Assembly: GCA_002367105.1 (NCBI GenBank)
Contig: DFCS01000025.1
Coordinates: forward strand, 62,001 to 126,000
Length of the DNA stretch: 64,000 nt
Direction of reading: 5' to 3'
Source: Hungatella sp. UBA3048
GTDB taxonomy: Bacteria; Bacillota; Clostridia; Lachnospirales; Lachnospiraceae
Positions 43,442 to 51,976 of the stretch are shown here, one piece after another. Position 1 is the stretch's first letter. Each line of letters starts with the position of its first letter. Position numbers and translations under genes: made by a program. A model generated the notes under the pieces. The model made no database searches. It saw only the letters and a list, made by a program, of their open reading frames with translations, and had not been told where the DNA came from.

Positions 43442-43453
43442 ACTCAGTCGTCC
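43442..43453. promoter_or_regulatory. GntR operator candidate, copy 2
   Basis: This is the second identical copy of ACTCAGTCGTCC, 73 bases before the GntR start codon and in the same orientation as copy 1. It would allow autoregulation. AT-rich promoter sequence lies between the copies. Confidence 0.6.
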
Positions 43454-43525
43454 AACAACAGTACCTTGCATTTTCCTTTAAAGTTCTTTATAATAAAATC
43501 AGATCTACATGAAAGGATGTTTATA

Positions 43526-44251
43526 ATGAAATTAACAACTCTTACCCTATTTAGCCAGGCTAAAAATGAAATCATGAAAATGATAAACGATAATTATTCC
43601 TTTATGGACAAACTCCCTTCCGAACAGCAATTTGCTGAGCAGATGGGAGTCAGCCGCAATACGGTCCGGGAAGCGCTAAAGGCCCTGGAGAACGAAGGGG
43701 TATTATTATCCCGCCACGGTGTCGGCACTTTCGTTATCAGCACCCCCGGTCATCTGAAGCATAATATTGCGGTTTTGAACAGCACAACCGATATTATCGC
43801 CAACAATGGATATCAGCCCGGCTCCAGGAGTGTGCACTTTGATAAGAGGACAGCTCCGGCTGAGATCCGCAAGCGGATGAATCTCCCGGAAGGCCAGGAG
43901 TATCTGTACATAGAACGGGTGCGCACTGCCGATGAGAGGCCAATTGCTTTTGTTGAAGATTACATTCCCTACCAGGACGGTTTGCTGGAGCTGTTTTCTA
44001 CGGATAGCGAAACACCGGTCTTTCCTATGCTGGATCAGATGGGCAAAAAGGCTGCTTTTTCCAACTGTACAATTCATGCGGTATTAAGTACTCCCAAACA
44101 TCAGAAATACCTGGCGCTCCCTGATATAACCAGTCTGCTGTTGCTGCAGCAGAATCATTATTCCAATAAAGGAGAACTTATTTTATATTCGGAAAGCTAT
44201 TTCCTGACAAATGAGCTTGAATTCAGTTTGGTCCGTAGCGCTCTGGATTGA
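43526..44251 (+). CDS. GntR/HutC-family transcriptional regulator
   Basis: The 241-residue regulator has the GntR winged helix (KLPSEQQFAEQMGVSRNTVREALKALENEGVLLSRHGVGTFVI, about residues 28-70) and a C-terminal UTRA ligand domain (YLYIERVRTADERPIAFVEDYIPY). HutC-type regulators often sense sugar phosphates or nucleoside derivatives. It is divergent from the nucleoside-salvage operon, and probably represses it until a nucleoside or sugar phosphate binds. The ATG at 43526 has GAAAGGA at good distance; in-frame ATGs at 43517 and 43466 are less well placed. Confidence 0.9.
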   Translation: MKLTTLTLFSQAKNEIMKMINDNYSFMDKLPSEQQFAEQMGVSRNTVREALKALENEGVLLSRHGVGTFVISTPGHLKHNIAVLNSTTDIIANNGYQPGSRSVHFDKRTAPAEIRKRMNLPEGQEYLYIERVRTADERPIAFVEDYIPYQDGLLELFSTDSETPVFPMLDQMGKKAAFSNCTIHAVLSTPKHQKYLALPDITSLLLLQQNHYSNKGELILYSESYFLTNELEFSLVRSALD

Positions 44252-44319
44252 TTCTGTTTGAAAAAACGCAAGCCCGTTTTGTCCATATTGATCAAGCATT
44301 ATCTACATGTATCGCTTGC

Positions 44320-45708
44320 TTAGCTGAAAGGGGTCCTGGTGTGCCAGTCTGTGTTTAACTCATAAACATACCCGATACCGAGTACGGTTGCTTCATCATA
44401 ATATCTGCCGATTAATTGCATATTTACAGGCATGCCAGCGGTTGAAAAGCCACAAGGCATTGATAGACTGGGCAAACCTGTCAGATCGGTTTGTACGGTA
44501 AAGTTTGTCAAACGGAGTGCATCCTCATAATTATCAGCAGTCGGGGCAGTCAGTGGTGTTGCAGGTGTTAGCAGCACATCAACTTCTGACAATGCATTAA
44601 GAAAATCATTGACAAATGTTTGACGATTTCGTTGTGCCTGCAAGTAATCAAGTAGCTGAAGCTGTTTGGCACCTTCGAGAAATGCCCGAACATCAGAACC
44701 ATAATCATCAGGACAGGTATCAAGCCAATGCTTATGTACTGCCAACATTTCACCCATCATAATGTTCATTGCCGCACTCTGCATCTGTTTAATTGACGGT
44801 ATATTGACCTCTACAATCTCTGCTCCAAGCTCACGGAATTTAGCGATCGCTGCCTGCATAATTATTTGCACATCAGAGTCCAAGTCTTCATAATAATGTT
44901 GCAGGGGAAGCCCTATACGGATACCTTCAAGTTTATTCGGATATAGTCGTATTCCGGGAGACGGAAGGTCAATTGTTGCGCTGTCCTTTTGGTCACGGCC
45001 TGACATGACATCTAAGCACAAAGAAGCATCCAATACACTCCGGGTCAAAGGGCCGGCATGGTCGAGCGACCATGCCATTTCAATGATACCATATCGGCTG
45101 ACTCGTCCATAAGTTGGTTTCATTCCAACAACTCCGCAGCAAGCGGCCGGAATACGAATCGATCCACCTGTATCCGATCCCGTTGCCAAGTAGGCAAATC
45201 CTGCTGCCACAGCTGCTGCTGAGCCCCCGCTCGATCCTCCCGGAACCAGATCGGTATTCCATGGGTTTCGGCAAGGACCGAAGTACTTACTGCTTGTTGT
45301 CATTCCCGCAGCAAATTCGTGCGTCTGAACCTTGCCGAGCAGTACGGCTCCGGCTTCGTGTAATTTGGTCACGACAGTCGCATCATAATCGGGAACGAAG
45401 TCTTTTAGTATTTTGGAACCGGCGGTTGTCCGGATGCCTTTCGTATAGTAAAGATCCTTATGTACTATTGGTATGCCGTGCAGGGGGCCTTTGTATTTTC
45501 CCTGCATAATTTCTTTTTCTGCCTGCTTTGCCTGTTTCATCGCAAGGTCAGCCGTTTGAGTAACAAATGCGTTTAATTCCGGATTCACTCGCTGAATGCG
45601 CTCAAGTGCCAATAGGGTAAGATCAACAGGCGATAATTCGCGTTTCTGAATTCGCTTTGCCAAATCATTGATTGTGGCGAAGGAAAGCTGGGAATCTAAT
45701 TCATGCAT
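44320..45708 (-). CDS. Amidase-signature hydrolase under the TetR operator
   Basis: The 462-residue enzyme belongs to the amidase-signature family. The Ser-cisSer-Lys triad is visible: lysine in HGIPIVHKDLYY (K84), the GGSSGGSAAAVAAG loop (about residues 157-170) and the nucleophile in DTGGSIRIPAACCG (S183). It is a stand-alone protein, not part of a gatCAB set, so it probably hydrolyses a free amide. Its promoter is built exactly like that of the AHL-lactonase operon, with the TetR operator in the spacer. Since some amidase-signature enzymes (QsdB) cut N-acyl-homoserine lactones, an acylase role is an attractive but unproven idea. Confidence 0.85.
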   Translation of the reverse strand: MHELDSQLSFATINDLAKRIQKRELSPVDLTLLALERIQRVNPELNAFVTQTADLAMKQAKQAEKEIMQGKYKGPLHGIPIVHKDLYYTKGIRTTAGSKILKDFVPDYDATVVTKLHEAGAVLLGKVQTHEFAAGMTTSSKYFGPCRNPWNTDLVPGGSSGGSAAAVAAGFAYLATGSDTGGSIRIPAACCGVVGMKPTYGRVSRYGIIEMAWSLDHAGPLTRSVLDASLCLDVMSGRDQKDSATIDLPSPGIRLYPNKLEGIRIGLPLQHYYEDLDSDVQIIMQAAIAKFRELGAEIVEVNIPSIKQMQSAAMNIMMGEMLAVHKHWLDTCPDDYGSDVRAFLEGAKQLQLLDYLQAQRNRQTFVNDFLNALSEVDVLLTPATPLTAPTADNYEDALRLTNFTVQTDLTGLPSLSMPCGFSTAGMPVNMQLIGRYYDEATVLGIGYVYELNTDWHTRTPFS

Positions 45709-45758
45709 ATGTAATTTCCTCCTGGATTTATTTTTGCATGGTGGTTGCCATGCTTTTT

Positions 45759-45775
45759 TCGGACATGTTGTCCTT
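45759..45775. promoter_or_regulatory. TetR operator, site A (amidase leader)
   Basis: TCGGACATGTTGTCCTT resembles the operator consensus TCGGACAA-N-TTGTCCGA seen at three other places. It lies between the amidase promoter and its start codon, so a bound repressor would add a second block. Confidence 0.7.
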
Positions 45776-45779
45776 TTTG

Positions 45780-45809
45780 ATTATATCGGACATATTGTCC
45801 GAATGTCAA
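45780..45809 (-). promoter_or_regulatory. Amidase promoter with TetR operator in the spacer (site B)
   Basis: On the minus strand TTGACA (45809-45804) and TATAAT (45785-45780) are consensus boxes 18 bases apart. The spacer is occupied by the palindrome TCGGACAATATGTCCGA (45802-45786). The same box-operator-box arrangement recurs at 49537-49566, so both promoters should answer to the TetR regulator at 48890-49495. Confidence 0.85.
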
Positions 45810-45980
45810 TAGAATTTCACATATTTTATGTCGAAGTTTCTATTCAGTCTTACAGCTTGACATTGCGATGCTGTAGGCTGAGTCGTAACCGATGCTTATC
45901 GAATTTAAAAATATACCGCTTTATTGTGTGAGTGTATCGAATGTAAACAGAAACCAGTCCGTTTAGTAGTAAAATTTAAC
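45810..45980. other. Spacer between amidase promoter and BlaI-type promoter
   Basis: No gene, repeat or RNA element was recognised in this 170-base stretch. Confidence 0.35.
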
Positions 45981-46009
45981 TTGACAAACGCGTCCTACAA
46001 GTGTAGTCT
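45981..46009 (+). promoter_or_regulatory. Promoter and operator of the BlaI-type gene
   Basis: TTGACA (45981-45986) is followed after 17 bases by TAGTCT (46004-46009). The dyad CTACAAGTGTAG (45995-46006), which is the TACAnnTGTA core of BlaI/MecI operators, overlaps the -10 region. A partial TACTACA lies at 46017-46023. Autorepression by the BlaI-type protein is expected. Confidence 0.65.
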
Positions 46010-46043
46010 CTCATTATACTACACGGAAAGGAGGAAGTGACGG

Positions 46044-46421
46044 TTGAAGAACAGTGGTTGTAAAATATCTAATGCAGAATGGCTGGTCATGAAAGTACTA
46101 TGGGAAGATTCACCTAAAACAAGTACGAATATTATTAAAGCTTTAAGTACGGAAACCGACTGGAAGCCAAAGACAATCCATACATTGATTGCAAGACTTG
46201 TAAAAAAAGGTGCTCTTGGTATGGATAAGGATACGGGTCAGCATACTTTTTATCCTCTTATGAACAAAGAAGACTGTATTCAGGAAGAAACAGGTTCTTT
46301 CGTACAAAAAATATATGAAGGCTCCATCTATAATTTAGTGGCGAATTTTATCCATGACGAGAAAATGTCCGTCAGCGAGATGGAAGACTTAAAAAAACTT
46401 CTAGATGAAAAATTGAAGTGA
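46044..46421 (+). CDS. BlaI/MecI/CopY-family repressor
   Basis: The 125-residue protein has the BlaI winged helix: ISNAEWLVMKVLWEDSPKTSTNIIKAL (about residues 8-34), KPKTIHTLIARLVKKGALGMDKDTGQHTFYPL with the recognition helix and wing, and a C-terminal helical dimer part where cleavage by the partner protease normally occurs. A TTG start at 46044 follows AAAGGAGGA. It is nine bases upstream of an M56 sensor-protease gene, the usual blaI-blaR order. Confidence 0.9.
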   Translation: MKNSGCKISNAEWLVMKVLWEDSPKTSTNIIKALSTETDWKPKTIHTLIARLVKKGALGMDKDTGQHTFYPLMNKEDCIQEETGSFVQKIYEGSIYNLVANFIHDEKMSVSEMEDLKKLLDEKLK

Positions 46422-46430
46422 GGAAAGCAG

Positions 46431-48017
46431 GTGGACAAGATCAATCTCGTTACCTTATTTAAAAATGTAGTTTTGCTATCAATTATGGGTACCCTGCCGG
46501 CAGTCGGGATTTTATTTTTTAAAGGGATTTTCCGAGAAAAGCTTAGTGCCAAACTGCAGTATTACATCTGGTTTCTGCTGATACTGCGACTGATCATACC
46601 GACAACTTTTGTGAGTCCAATTCAATTTTTTAGTATTGAGAAGATATCTGAAAGGACTGTAGCCGATAAGCATACGCAGGATTTACCTGATAGAAAAGGG
46701 AATGTGCCAATGGATACTAAAGAAGGCAATCCACACTCATTTTCAGTTCCCTTACCAGATTTAAACAGCGGTGGTCAAAACGTAGTTATAAAATACTTTT
46801 CGCGCCTTTGGCTGACTGTTATGATAGGAATATATGCTTATGTAATACTTGTAAATACGGTATTTGCTTTCAGGATGCGGCAATGCACGCCTTGTAAGCA
46901 GTCTGATATTTATACCATTGTGAATCAATGCAAAAGCAAATTGCACTTGACCGGAAAAATAACGATACTTTGCGGCAGCCGCTTAAAAACACCTTTGGTC
47001 TGGGGAATCTTTCATCCAAAAATTATACTTCCCGGTAAAATTCTTTGGGATATTCCCTATGATGAGCTTAACTATGTCCTTTTGCATGAGCTTGCTCATA
47101 TCAAACGCAGGGATTTGCTTGTACATTTCATTATAATGATCCTTCAGGGAATTTACTGGTTCAATCCGGTCATATGGTATTCTCTTCGTAAAATGAAGGA
47201 AGATTGTGAATTATCTTGTGACGCTTCCGTCTTAGCTACGCTTGAAGAAGAAGAGTATAAAAAATATGGCTTAACTATTTTAAGCATTATAAAAAGAGTA
47301 CATAATTCGCAGCCTCTTCCAGGAGCAGTAGGGTTTGCAGTCAAACAGAATAAAAGGAGAATTATTATGATTACCCAATATAAAAAGACATCCACAAAAT
47401 TGTCAGTGCTAACTGTGCTTTGCCTCATATTATTAACGGGCTGCTCTGGACTCTCTAATTCAAAGACTGATACTTTTACAAACTCACCCAGCGAAAATAC
47501 AGAAGATAGCTCGGGAGAAAATATTATTATAGGGGATGGTCAAGCTGCTGAGGATCCATTATCCCCCGTTGATGCTGCGAAGCAAAATGGAACCGATTCT
47601 TCTGAGTCCGCCCCCAATGATGCAGCAGCAGAGCGGTCTGCAGATGCCAAAGCAGTTTCCTTTAAATCCTACTTAGATTTGCTGGGTCTGACTAAGGACG
47701 AGTTGTTAAATAGTATGGATGAGGAAACGGAATCCGTGGATGGCGGAGGTATGGAATTTAAGAAGAGCGGACTTCGTGTTTGGTTCGATTGGGATACCAA
47801 CACAGTGAGTCAGGTATATATTGCAAGCAGCGATACAGACTTCAATGGTGCGATCATTGGGGATAACATAGAAAATTTCAAAAAAGCCTTTGGTGACCCA
47901 GTCAGTGATCAAAACGGTGATATACATTTCCGTTATAAGGATGCTTATATCTCTGTCAATTACGATATGCAGACAAAAATTTCCTGCGCAGTCTATCTCC
48001 TAAGTGAAGATTTTTAG
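46431..48017 (+). CDS. BlaR1-like M56 metalloprotease without a penicillin-binding sensor
   Basis: The 528-residue membrane protein has hydrophobic segments near residues 8-30, 43-60 and 125-147, the zinc motif HELAH at 219-223 with CELSCDA further on, and a fourth membrane segment near 323-337. BlaR1 cleaves BlaI when its outer domain is acylated by a beta-lactam. Here the outer part is different: after TGCSG it is a low-complexity serine-rich linker and a small domain (SYLDLLGLTKDELLNSMD to the end, about residues 415-528), with no SxxK/SxN/KTG transpeptidase motifs. It therefore senses something else. The start is GTG 46431 with AGGAAAG. Confidence 0.85.
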   Translation: MDKINLVTLFKNVVLLSIMGTLPAVGILFFKGIFREKLSAKLQYYIWFLLILRLIIPTTFVSPIQFFSIEKISERTVADKHTQDLPDRKGNVPMDTKEGNPHSFSVPLPDLNSGGQNVVIKYFSRLWLTVMIGIYAYVILVNTVFAFRMRQCTPCKQSDIYTIVNQCKSKLHLTGKITILCGSRLKTPLVWGIFHPKIILPGKILWDIPYDELNYVLLHELAHIKRRDLLVHFIIMILQGIYWFNPVIWYSLRKMKEDCELSCDASVLATLEEEEYKKYGLTILSIIKRVHNSQPLPGAVGFAVKQNKRRIIMITQYKKTSTKLSVLTVLCLILLTGCSGLSNSKTDTFTNSPSENTEDSSGENIIIGDGQAAEDPLSPVDAAKQNGTDSSESAPNDAAAERSADAKAVSFKSYLDLLGLTKDELLNSMDEETESVDGGGMEFKKSGLRVWFDWDTNTVSQVYIASSDTDFNGAIIGDNIENFKKAFGDPVSDQNGDIHFRYKDAYISVNYDMQTKISCAVYLLSEDF

Positions 48018-48110
48018 GAACATTAGCTGCGATATATATTCCAGGTTATAAGGGTGATTTTTTCTCAACGAAAATTAACCGATATACTAAATGTTATGGA
48101 GATAAACACT

Positions 48111-48686
48111 ATGAAAAACTTTATAAAAAGTGCATTAATATTAACTATACTGACGACTCTTGTAGCTTGCGGACCAAAGGAAGACAAACAGGCAAGTGAC
48201 CCTTCTTCTGAAATTGCTTCAAAAGTTGCCTTAGAAACTTCTGAAAGCGCAACAGCTGGCCATACAGAAGATGAATCCCCAACTACTTCCAATAAAGATA
48301 CCGCTTCTATGGAAACAACCGGTAAAGGTGCGGACTACTCTGTTTTTACAGATATTAGTGCTGAAGAAGTACAAAGATTTGCTGAAGCTGTAAAGACAGA
48401 TGTTATTGCCAGTGATTGGGCAGACCTATCTGAGAAAATCAGTTACCCTATTACTATCGGAACCAATACCTTTGATTCCGCAGATGAATTCACCGCTTTC
48501 GATTTGGATAGCCTTCTGACAGAAGATTATAAAGCAGCAATTGCCGGTACCGACACAACCGCTTTATTCGCGAATTATCAAGGAGCTATGCTAGGTGAAA
48601 GAGGTGAGATGTGGATTGCAGAGGTACTGGATGACAGTCTGACCTCACTTGGACTCAAAGTAATTGCAATCAATATTGCCGAATAA
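48111..48686 (+). CDS. Lipoprotein of unknown function
   Basis: The 191-residue protein has a lipoprotein signal (MKNFIKSALILTILTTLVAC, cysteine at 20), a linker rich in serine, threonine and glutamate, and a C-terminal domain of about 110 residues (FTDISAEEVQRFAEAVKTDVIASDWADLSEKISYPI onward), which recalls small secreted domains found near clostridial BlaR-like sensors. The ATG at 48111 follows GGAG at 8 bases. It probably belongs to the BlaI/M56 operon and may be part of the sensed surface response. The function is unknown. Confidence 0.7.
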   Translation: MKNFIKSALILTILTTLVACGPKEDKQASDPSSEIASKVALETSESATAGHTEDESPTTSNKDTASMETTGKGADYSVFTDISAEEVQRFAEAVKTDVIASDWADLSEKISYPITIGTNTFDSADEFTAFDLDSLLTEDYKAAIAGTDTTALFANYQGAMLGERGEMWIAEVLDDSLTSLGLKVIAINIAE

Positions 48687-48837
48687 GAATCTTTGTTATA
48701 TAGCAAACAGAAGTCCATATTCAACGTAAGATAAAAACATTTTTAAAGAATAGCGTAACGTCAAGAGCTTACGGACGATTCTGTAGAATGAAATGGACAA
48801 ATCTCTGATCTGATGAATAGTTATTCAAAAAAGAAAG

Positions 48838-48871
48838 GCCAGCGGGAAAAGTTCATATTTTTCCCGCTGGC
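48838..48871. terminator. Terminator between lipoprotein and TetR genes
   Basis: GCCAGCGGGAAAA (48838-48850) pairs perfectly with TTTTCCCGCTGGC (48859-48871). On the minus strand the stem is followed by TTTCTTTTTTG, so it mainly ends the tetR transcript. Confidence 0.8.
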
Positions 48872-48889
48872 TAACTTTATGGATTCAGA

Positions 48890-49495
48890 TCATTCGTTAT
48901 ATGCCTTTAAACCTTTAATGAAAATACGGTCCAAACCTTGCACAATTCTTTCTGCAGAAAAGCCGTGATCATGAAGATGGAAGTCGATATCATGAAGCGC
49001 AGATAACAAAGCCTCCACAGTATATGGAATATCAATGTTAGAAAGATCTCCTGCTTGCTCTGATTCTTTGAGCAATGCCAGGCATGTATCACGCATCCAT
49101 TGATATAGTGGTGTCTGCATTGGACGATAGCCCAGGATCGTACGGCTGACGGAACAAAGCCACGGACTCTTGAGTTCTAAAAATTCAACAAATTTTTGAA
49201 TTACATAATATAGTCTGTCTAAGGGCGGCATTTCTGAATTACAACTCAAATAGTCACTAAGCTCATCAAACAACGGCTGGCATTCTTCCTTTACAATGTC
49301 AATGCATATGTCACCTAGTTCCGTATATCTACGGTAAAGGGTTGCTTGACCAACTCCGGCTCCTTTTGCAATCTGGTGCATGTTTACACCTTCAGTGCCT
49401 TTGTGCTCGATAAATAACTTTCTAGCCTCATTTAATATTCGCATTCTATTTAACTCTTCTCTTGAAAGCTTTGCAGTTTTTGTCTCTTTATTCAT
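48890..49495 (-). CDS. TetR-family regulator of the lactonase/amidase regulon
   Basis: The 201-residue protein has a TetR helix-turn-helix in MRILNEARKLFIEHKGTEGVNMHQIAKGAGVGQATLYRRY (about residues 18-57) and an all-helical ligand domain. Palindromes of the form TCGGACAA-N-TTGTCCGA lie at its own promoter, at the divergent lactonase-MFS promoter, and twice at the amidase promoter 3.8 kb away. It is the natural candidate for their repressor. The inducer may be an acyl-homoserine lactone or another amphiphile (inference). Confidence 0.88.
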   Translation of the reverse strand: MNKETKTAKLSREELNRMRILNEARKLFIEHKGTEGVNMHQIAKGAGVGQATLYRRYTELGDICIDIVKEECQPLFDELSDYLSCNSEMPPLDRLYYVIQKFVEFLELKSPWLCSVSRTILGYRPMQTPLYQWMRDTCLALLKESEQAGDLSNIDIPYTVEALLSALHDIDFHLHDHGFSAERIVQGLDRIFIKGLKAYNE

Positions 49496-49536
49496 TTTGA
49501 AGAATCTCCTTAAAAATTATCTTTTTAAAATATCGC

Positions 49537-49566
49537 TTGACAATCGGACAACTTGTCCGATATAAT
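49537..49566 (+). promoter_or_regulatory. Lactonase-operon promoter with TetR operator in the spacer (site C)
   Basis: TTGACA (49537-49542) and TATAAT (49561-49566) are perfect boxes 18 bases apart. TCGGACAACTTGTCCGA (49544-49560), with 8-bp perfect arms around a central C, fills the spacer. Repressor binding would exclude RNA polymerase. The layout is the same as at the amidase promoter. Confidence 0.88.
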
Positions 49567-49576
49567 AAAAACGATT

Positions 49577-49593
49577 TCGGACAAGTTATCCGT
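49577..49593. promoter_or_regulatory. TetR operator, site D
   Basis: TCGGACAAGTTATCCGT is a slightly degenerate operator copy 33 bases downstream of site C, just past the predicted transcription start of the lactonase operon. It may strengthen repression or act on the divergent tetR promoter. Confidence 0.75.
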
Positions 49594-49786
49594 TTTTATG
49601 ATAACATAACTAATACTAAAATACAAGAATTTTAAGGAGGCGGATATAAGTTGTTTTAATATATACTTTACAATCTATAAACCACATAACAAAAAACATA
49701 ATGTGCTGTTATTACTATGAATGCTGTTAAACTTAAAATTAAGATATAAGTTTTCATGGATAACAGAAAAAGAAAGGATGCTAATA

Positions 49787-50545
49787 ATGGTTAAAAAGCT
49801 TTATTTTTTGCCGGCTGGCTCTTGTTTCCTTGACCAGTCGCTTGTGAATGGGAACCTTCCCGCAGGTAAACTGATTGAAATGCCGGTATGGTGTTTCTTA
49901 TTGGAGACAACGGACGGACCAATTTTGATTGATACAGGAATGCCGGATTCTTTTGTAAACAACCCTGATTATTATAAAGGAACCCGGAGAGAAGGCCGTC
50001 TCGTTCCTAATATGACGGAAGCTGATAGAATTGAAAATATACTGAAACGGGTCGGATATCAAATTAACGATATCCAGACGGTTATATCCTCTCATCTACA
50101 CTTGGATCATGCAGGCGGAAATGAACACTTTCGTAAAGCGCCGATTGTGCTTCAAAAATCAGAATTTGATTTTGCAATTAATAATGATGACTATTCACCT
50201 AAGGAATGCAGAATTCCGGATTTAAATTATCAGCTCATTGAGGGAGATTTTGAATTAGCACCCGGTGTGCAGATTCTATATACACCTGGCCACTCAACGG
50301 GACATCAATCTGTGCTGGTAAAGACTGAACGAACGGGAGACGTGCTCCTTACAATTGACCTGGCATACAATAAAGGGATTTTTGATAATGATCTTCCGTT
50401 TTTATCATTTAATTCCGAGATGGCTTCCAATTCAATTCAGAAAATAAAAAGGCTTGTTCAGGACATTCATCCTGAAGTCGTATTCTTTGGGCATGATGGG
50501 GAGCAGGCAAAAAATTGGAATATCTTATATCCCAATTTTTTATAA
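49787..50545 (+). CDS. aiiA: AiiA-type N-acyl-homoserine-lactone lactonase
   Basis: The 252-residue metallo-beta-lactamase-fold protein resembles Bacillus AiiA over its whole length as recalled from family knowledge: VKKLYFLPAGSC at the start, MPVWCFLLET, GPILIDTGMP, and NILKRVGY. Zinc ligands are HLHLDH (H103, H105, D107, H108), the histidine in TPGHSTGHQS, the aspartate in LLTIDLAY with the nearby tyrosine of AiiA, and the histidine in VFFGHD. AiiA opens the lactone ring of acyl-homoserine lactones and quenches quorum signals of Gram-negative bacteria. The ATG at 49787 follows AAAGGA. It is cotranscribed with an MFS exporter under TetR control. Confidence 0.9.
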   Translation: MVKKLYFLPAGSCFLDQSLVNGNLPAGKLIEMPVWCFLLETTDGPILIDTGMPDSFVNNPDYYKGTRREGRLVPNMTEADRIENILKRVGYQINDIQTVISSHLHLDHAGGNEHFRKAPIVLQKSEFDFAINNDDYSPKECRIPDLNYQLIEGDFELAPGVQILYTPGHSTGHQSVLVKTERTGDVLLTIDLAYNKGIFDNDLPFLSFNSEMASNSIQKIKRLVQDIHPEVVFFGHDGEQAKNWNILYPNFL

Positions 50546-50558
50546 AGGAGAACACAGC

Positions 50559-51881
50559 ATGGAAAATACACCGGCTTCACTATCTGCGAAGGACATAAAA
50601 TTAGTTGGCACACTGTGCATACTTATTGTTTACGCAAAAATAAATCTTACCATGTTCAATTTGGCAGTTCCATCCATTTCATTGGCATTTTCACTTTCCA
50701 CATCACAGGTCAGTTGGATAATGGCTGGATACACCATTATATTGGCAATTGGTGCAGGGGTTTACAGTAAACTTACAGGCCGGTTCTCATTTAAATTCTT
50801 ATACACCATTGGCTTGCTTCTGTTTACTGCAGGTTCTATTGTCGGGTTTTTGTCATCATCATTTACACAAGTAATCATCGGACGCCTTATTCAGGCGACC
50901 GGAGCTGCCGCTATATCACCGTTATCCTATGGGATTGTAACACGATTTTTCCACTCTGGTATAAGAGGCAGGGTGCTCGGGGCATTATCAGCTACTATAG
51001 CGTTTGCCTCAGGGTTTGGGCCTGTATTCGGCGGATTTATTGAAGAATATGCAGGGTGGCATGCCTTGTTTGTAGTTTCAGCTTCCTGCTTATTGGTACT
51101 TCCTTTTATCTTCAAATATATTCCTGACGCAGAATATCATAAGGAACCTTTTGATGTAATCGGTATGGCACTATTCTCGGCAGGAGTCACTTTTTTTATG
51201 TTGGGAATTACCATGCACTTCGTCCTTTGTATCGGAGGGCTGTTGGTACTGGTAGTATTTTGGGGTTATATTAACAAAGCTGCCCATCCGTTTATATCTG
51301 CAGGCCTGCTGAAAAAAACTCCTTATCGGAGACTTCTCTGGATAGCCCTTATAACATTTTTATGTAATACAGGATTAACTTTTATCCTGCCGATCATAAT
51401 GAAAGGTGTTTTTAACATGCCAACGGGTGAGGTGGGATTACTAATGGTTCCCGGGGCCTTGGCTGCCACATTCCTTGGGCCCATAATTGGATCATGGAGT
51501 GATCGGTACGGCAGTCTCCGAGTTCTTAAAATTACACATTGGCTGGTGATCGGAGGTTTTATCCTATTAAGTTTCTCTGCAAAATTGTCACCATGGGGCA
51601 TTGCTCTGTTGATTATTTTACCAATGGTTGGCGCTAATGGATTGTTGACTGCTGGAGGAAAGCTTATTTCTTTGACACTGGATGTTTCTGAGTCGGGCAT
51701 GGGCATGGGTATTTTTACACTTGCCTATCTTTTGGGCGGAGCATTTGGCCCAGCATTAACCGGTCGACTCATTGATTCAAATATGTCGTACGGAATGGTT
51801 TATATTGGTTTAGCTGCCATTGGACTATTATCCTTCATGCTGACACTATTCGTACGAGAAACAAATGATAAACTGGACTGA
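50559..51881 (+). CDS. MFS drug-efflux-type transporter
   Basis: The 440-residue carrier has about twelve to fourteen membrane segments. Motifs of the drug-efflux families are visible: the segment-1 LTMFNLAVPSISLAF, YSKLTGRFSFKFLY after segment 2 (GxLxDrxGrr-like), LIQATGAAAISPLSYGIV, and GRVLGALSATIAFASGFGPVFGGFIEEYAGWHALF (motif C-like). It resembles Tet(L)/QacA-like exporters. It starts 14 bases after the lactonase stop with AAAGGAG, so the two are an operon. It may expel the signal, its breakdown product or an antibiotic made together with the signal (inference). Confidence 0.87.
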   Translation: MENTPASLSAKDIKLVGTLCILIVYAKINLTMFNLAVPSISLAFSLSTSQVSWIMAGYTIILAIGAGVYSKLTGRFSFKFLYTIGLLLFTAGSIVGFLSSSFTQVIIGRLIQATGAAAISPLSYGIVTRFFHSGIRGRVLGALSATIAFASGFGPVFGGFIEEYAGWHALFVVSASCLLVLPFIFKYIPDAEYHKEPFDVIGMALFSAGVTFFMLGITMHFVLCIGGLLVLVVFWGYINKAAHPFISAGLLKKTPYRRLLWIALITFLCNTGLTFILPIIMKGVFNMPTGEVGLLMVPGALAATFLGPIIGSWSDRYGSLRVLKITHWLVIGGFILLSFSAKLSPWGIALLIILPMVGANGLLTAGGKLISLTLDVSESGMGMGIFTLAYLLGGAFGPALTGRLIDSNMSYGMVYIGLAAIGLLSFMLTLFVRETNDKLD

Positions 51882-51905
51882 CCTGTATCATACTCGAAGA
51901 GGTGA

Positions 51906-51956
51906 GAAACACAGAAAAGTTAAGTTATTTGCATAATACTTAACTTACTGTGTTTC
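51906..51956. terminator. Hairpin between convergent MFS and GGDEF genes
   Basis: GAAACACAG (51906-51914) pairs with CTGTGTTTC (51948-51956), with an inner AAGTTAAGT/ACTTAACTT stem; a T-run is lacking, but the position between convergent genes fits termination. Confidence 0.55.
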
Positions 51957-51976
51957 GTCTCTGAATAGTGATACTC

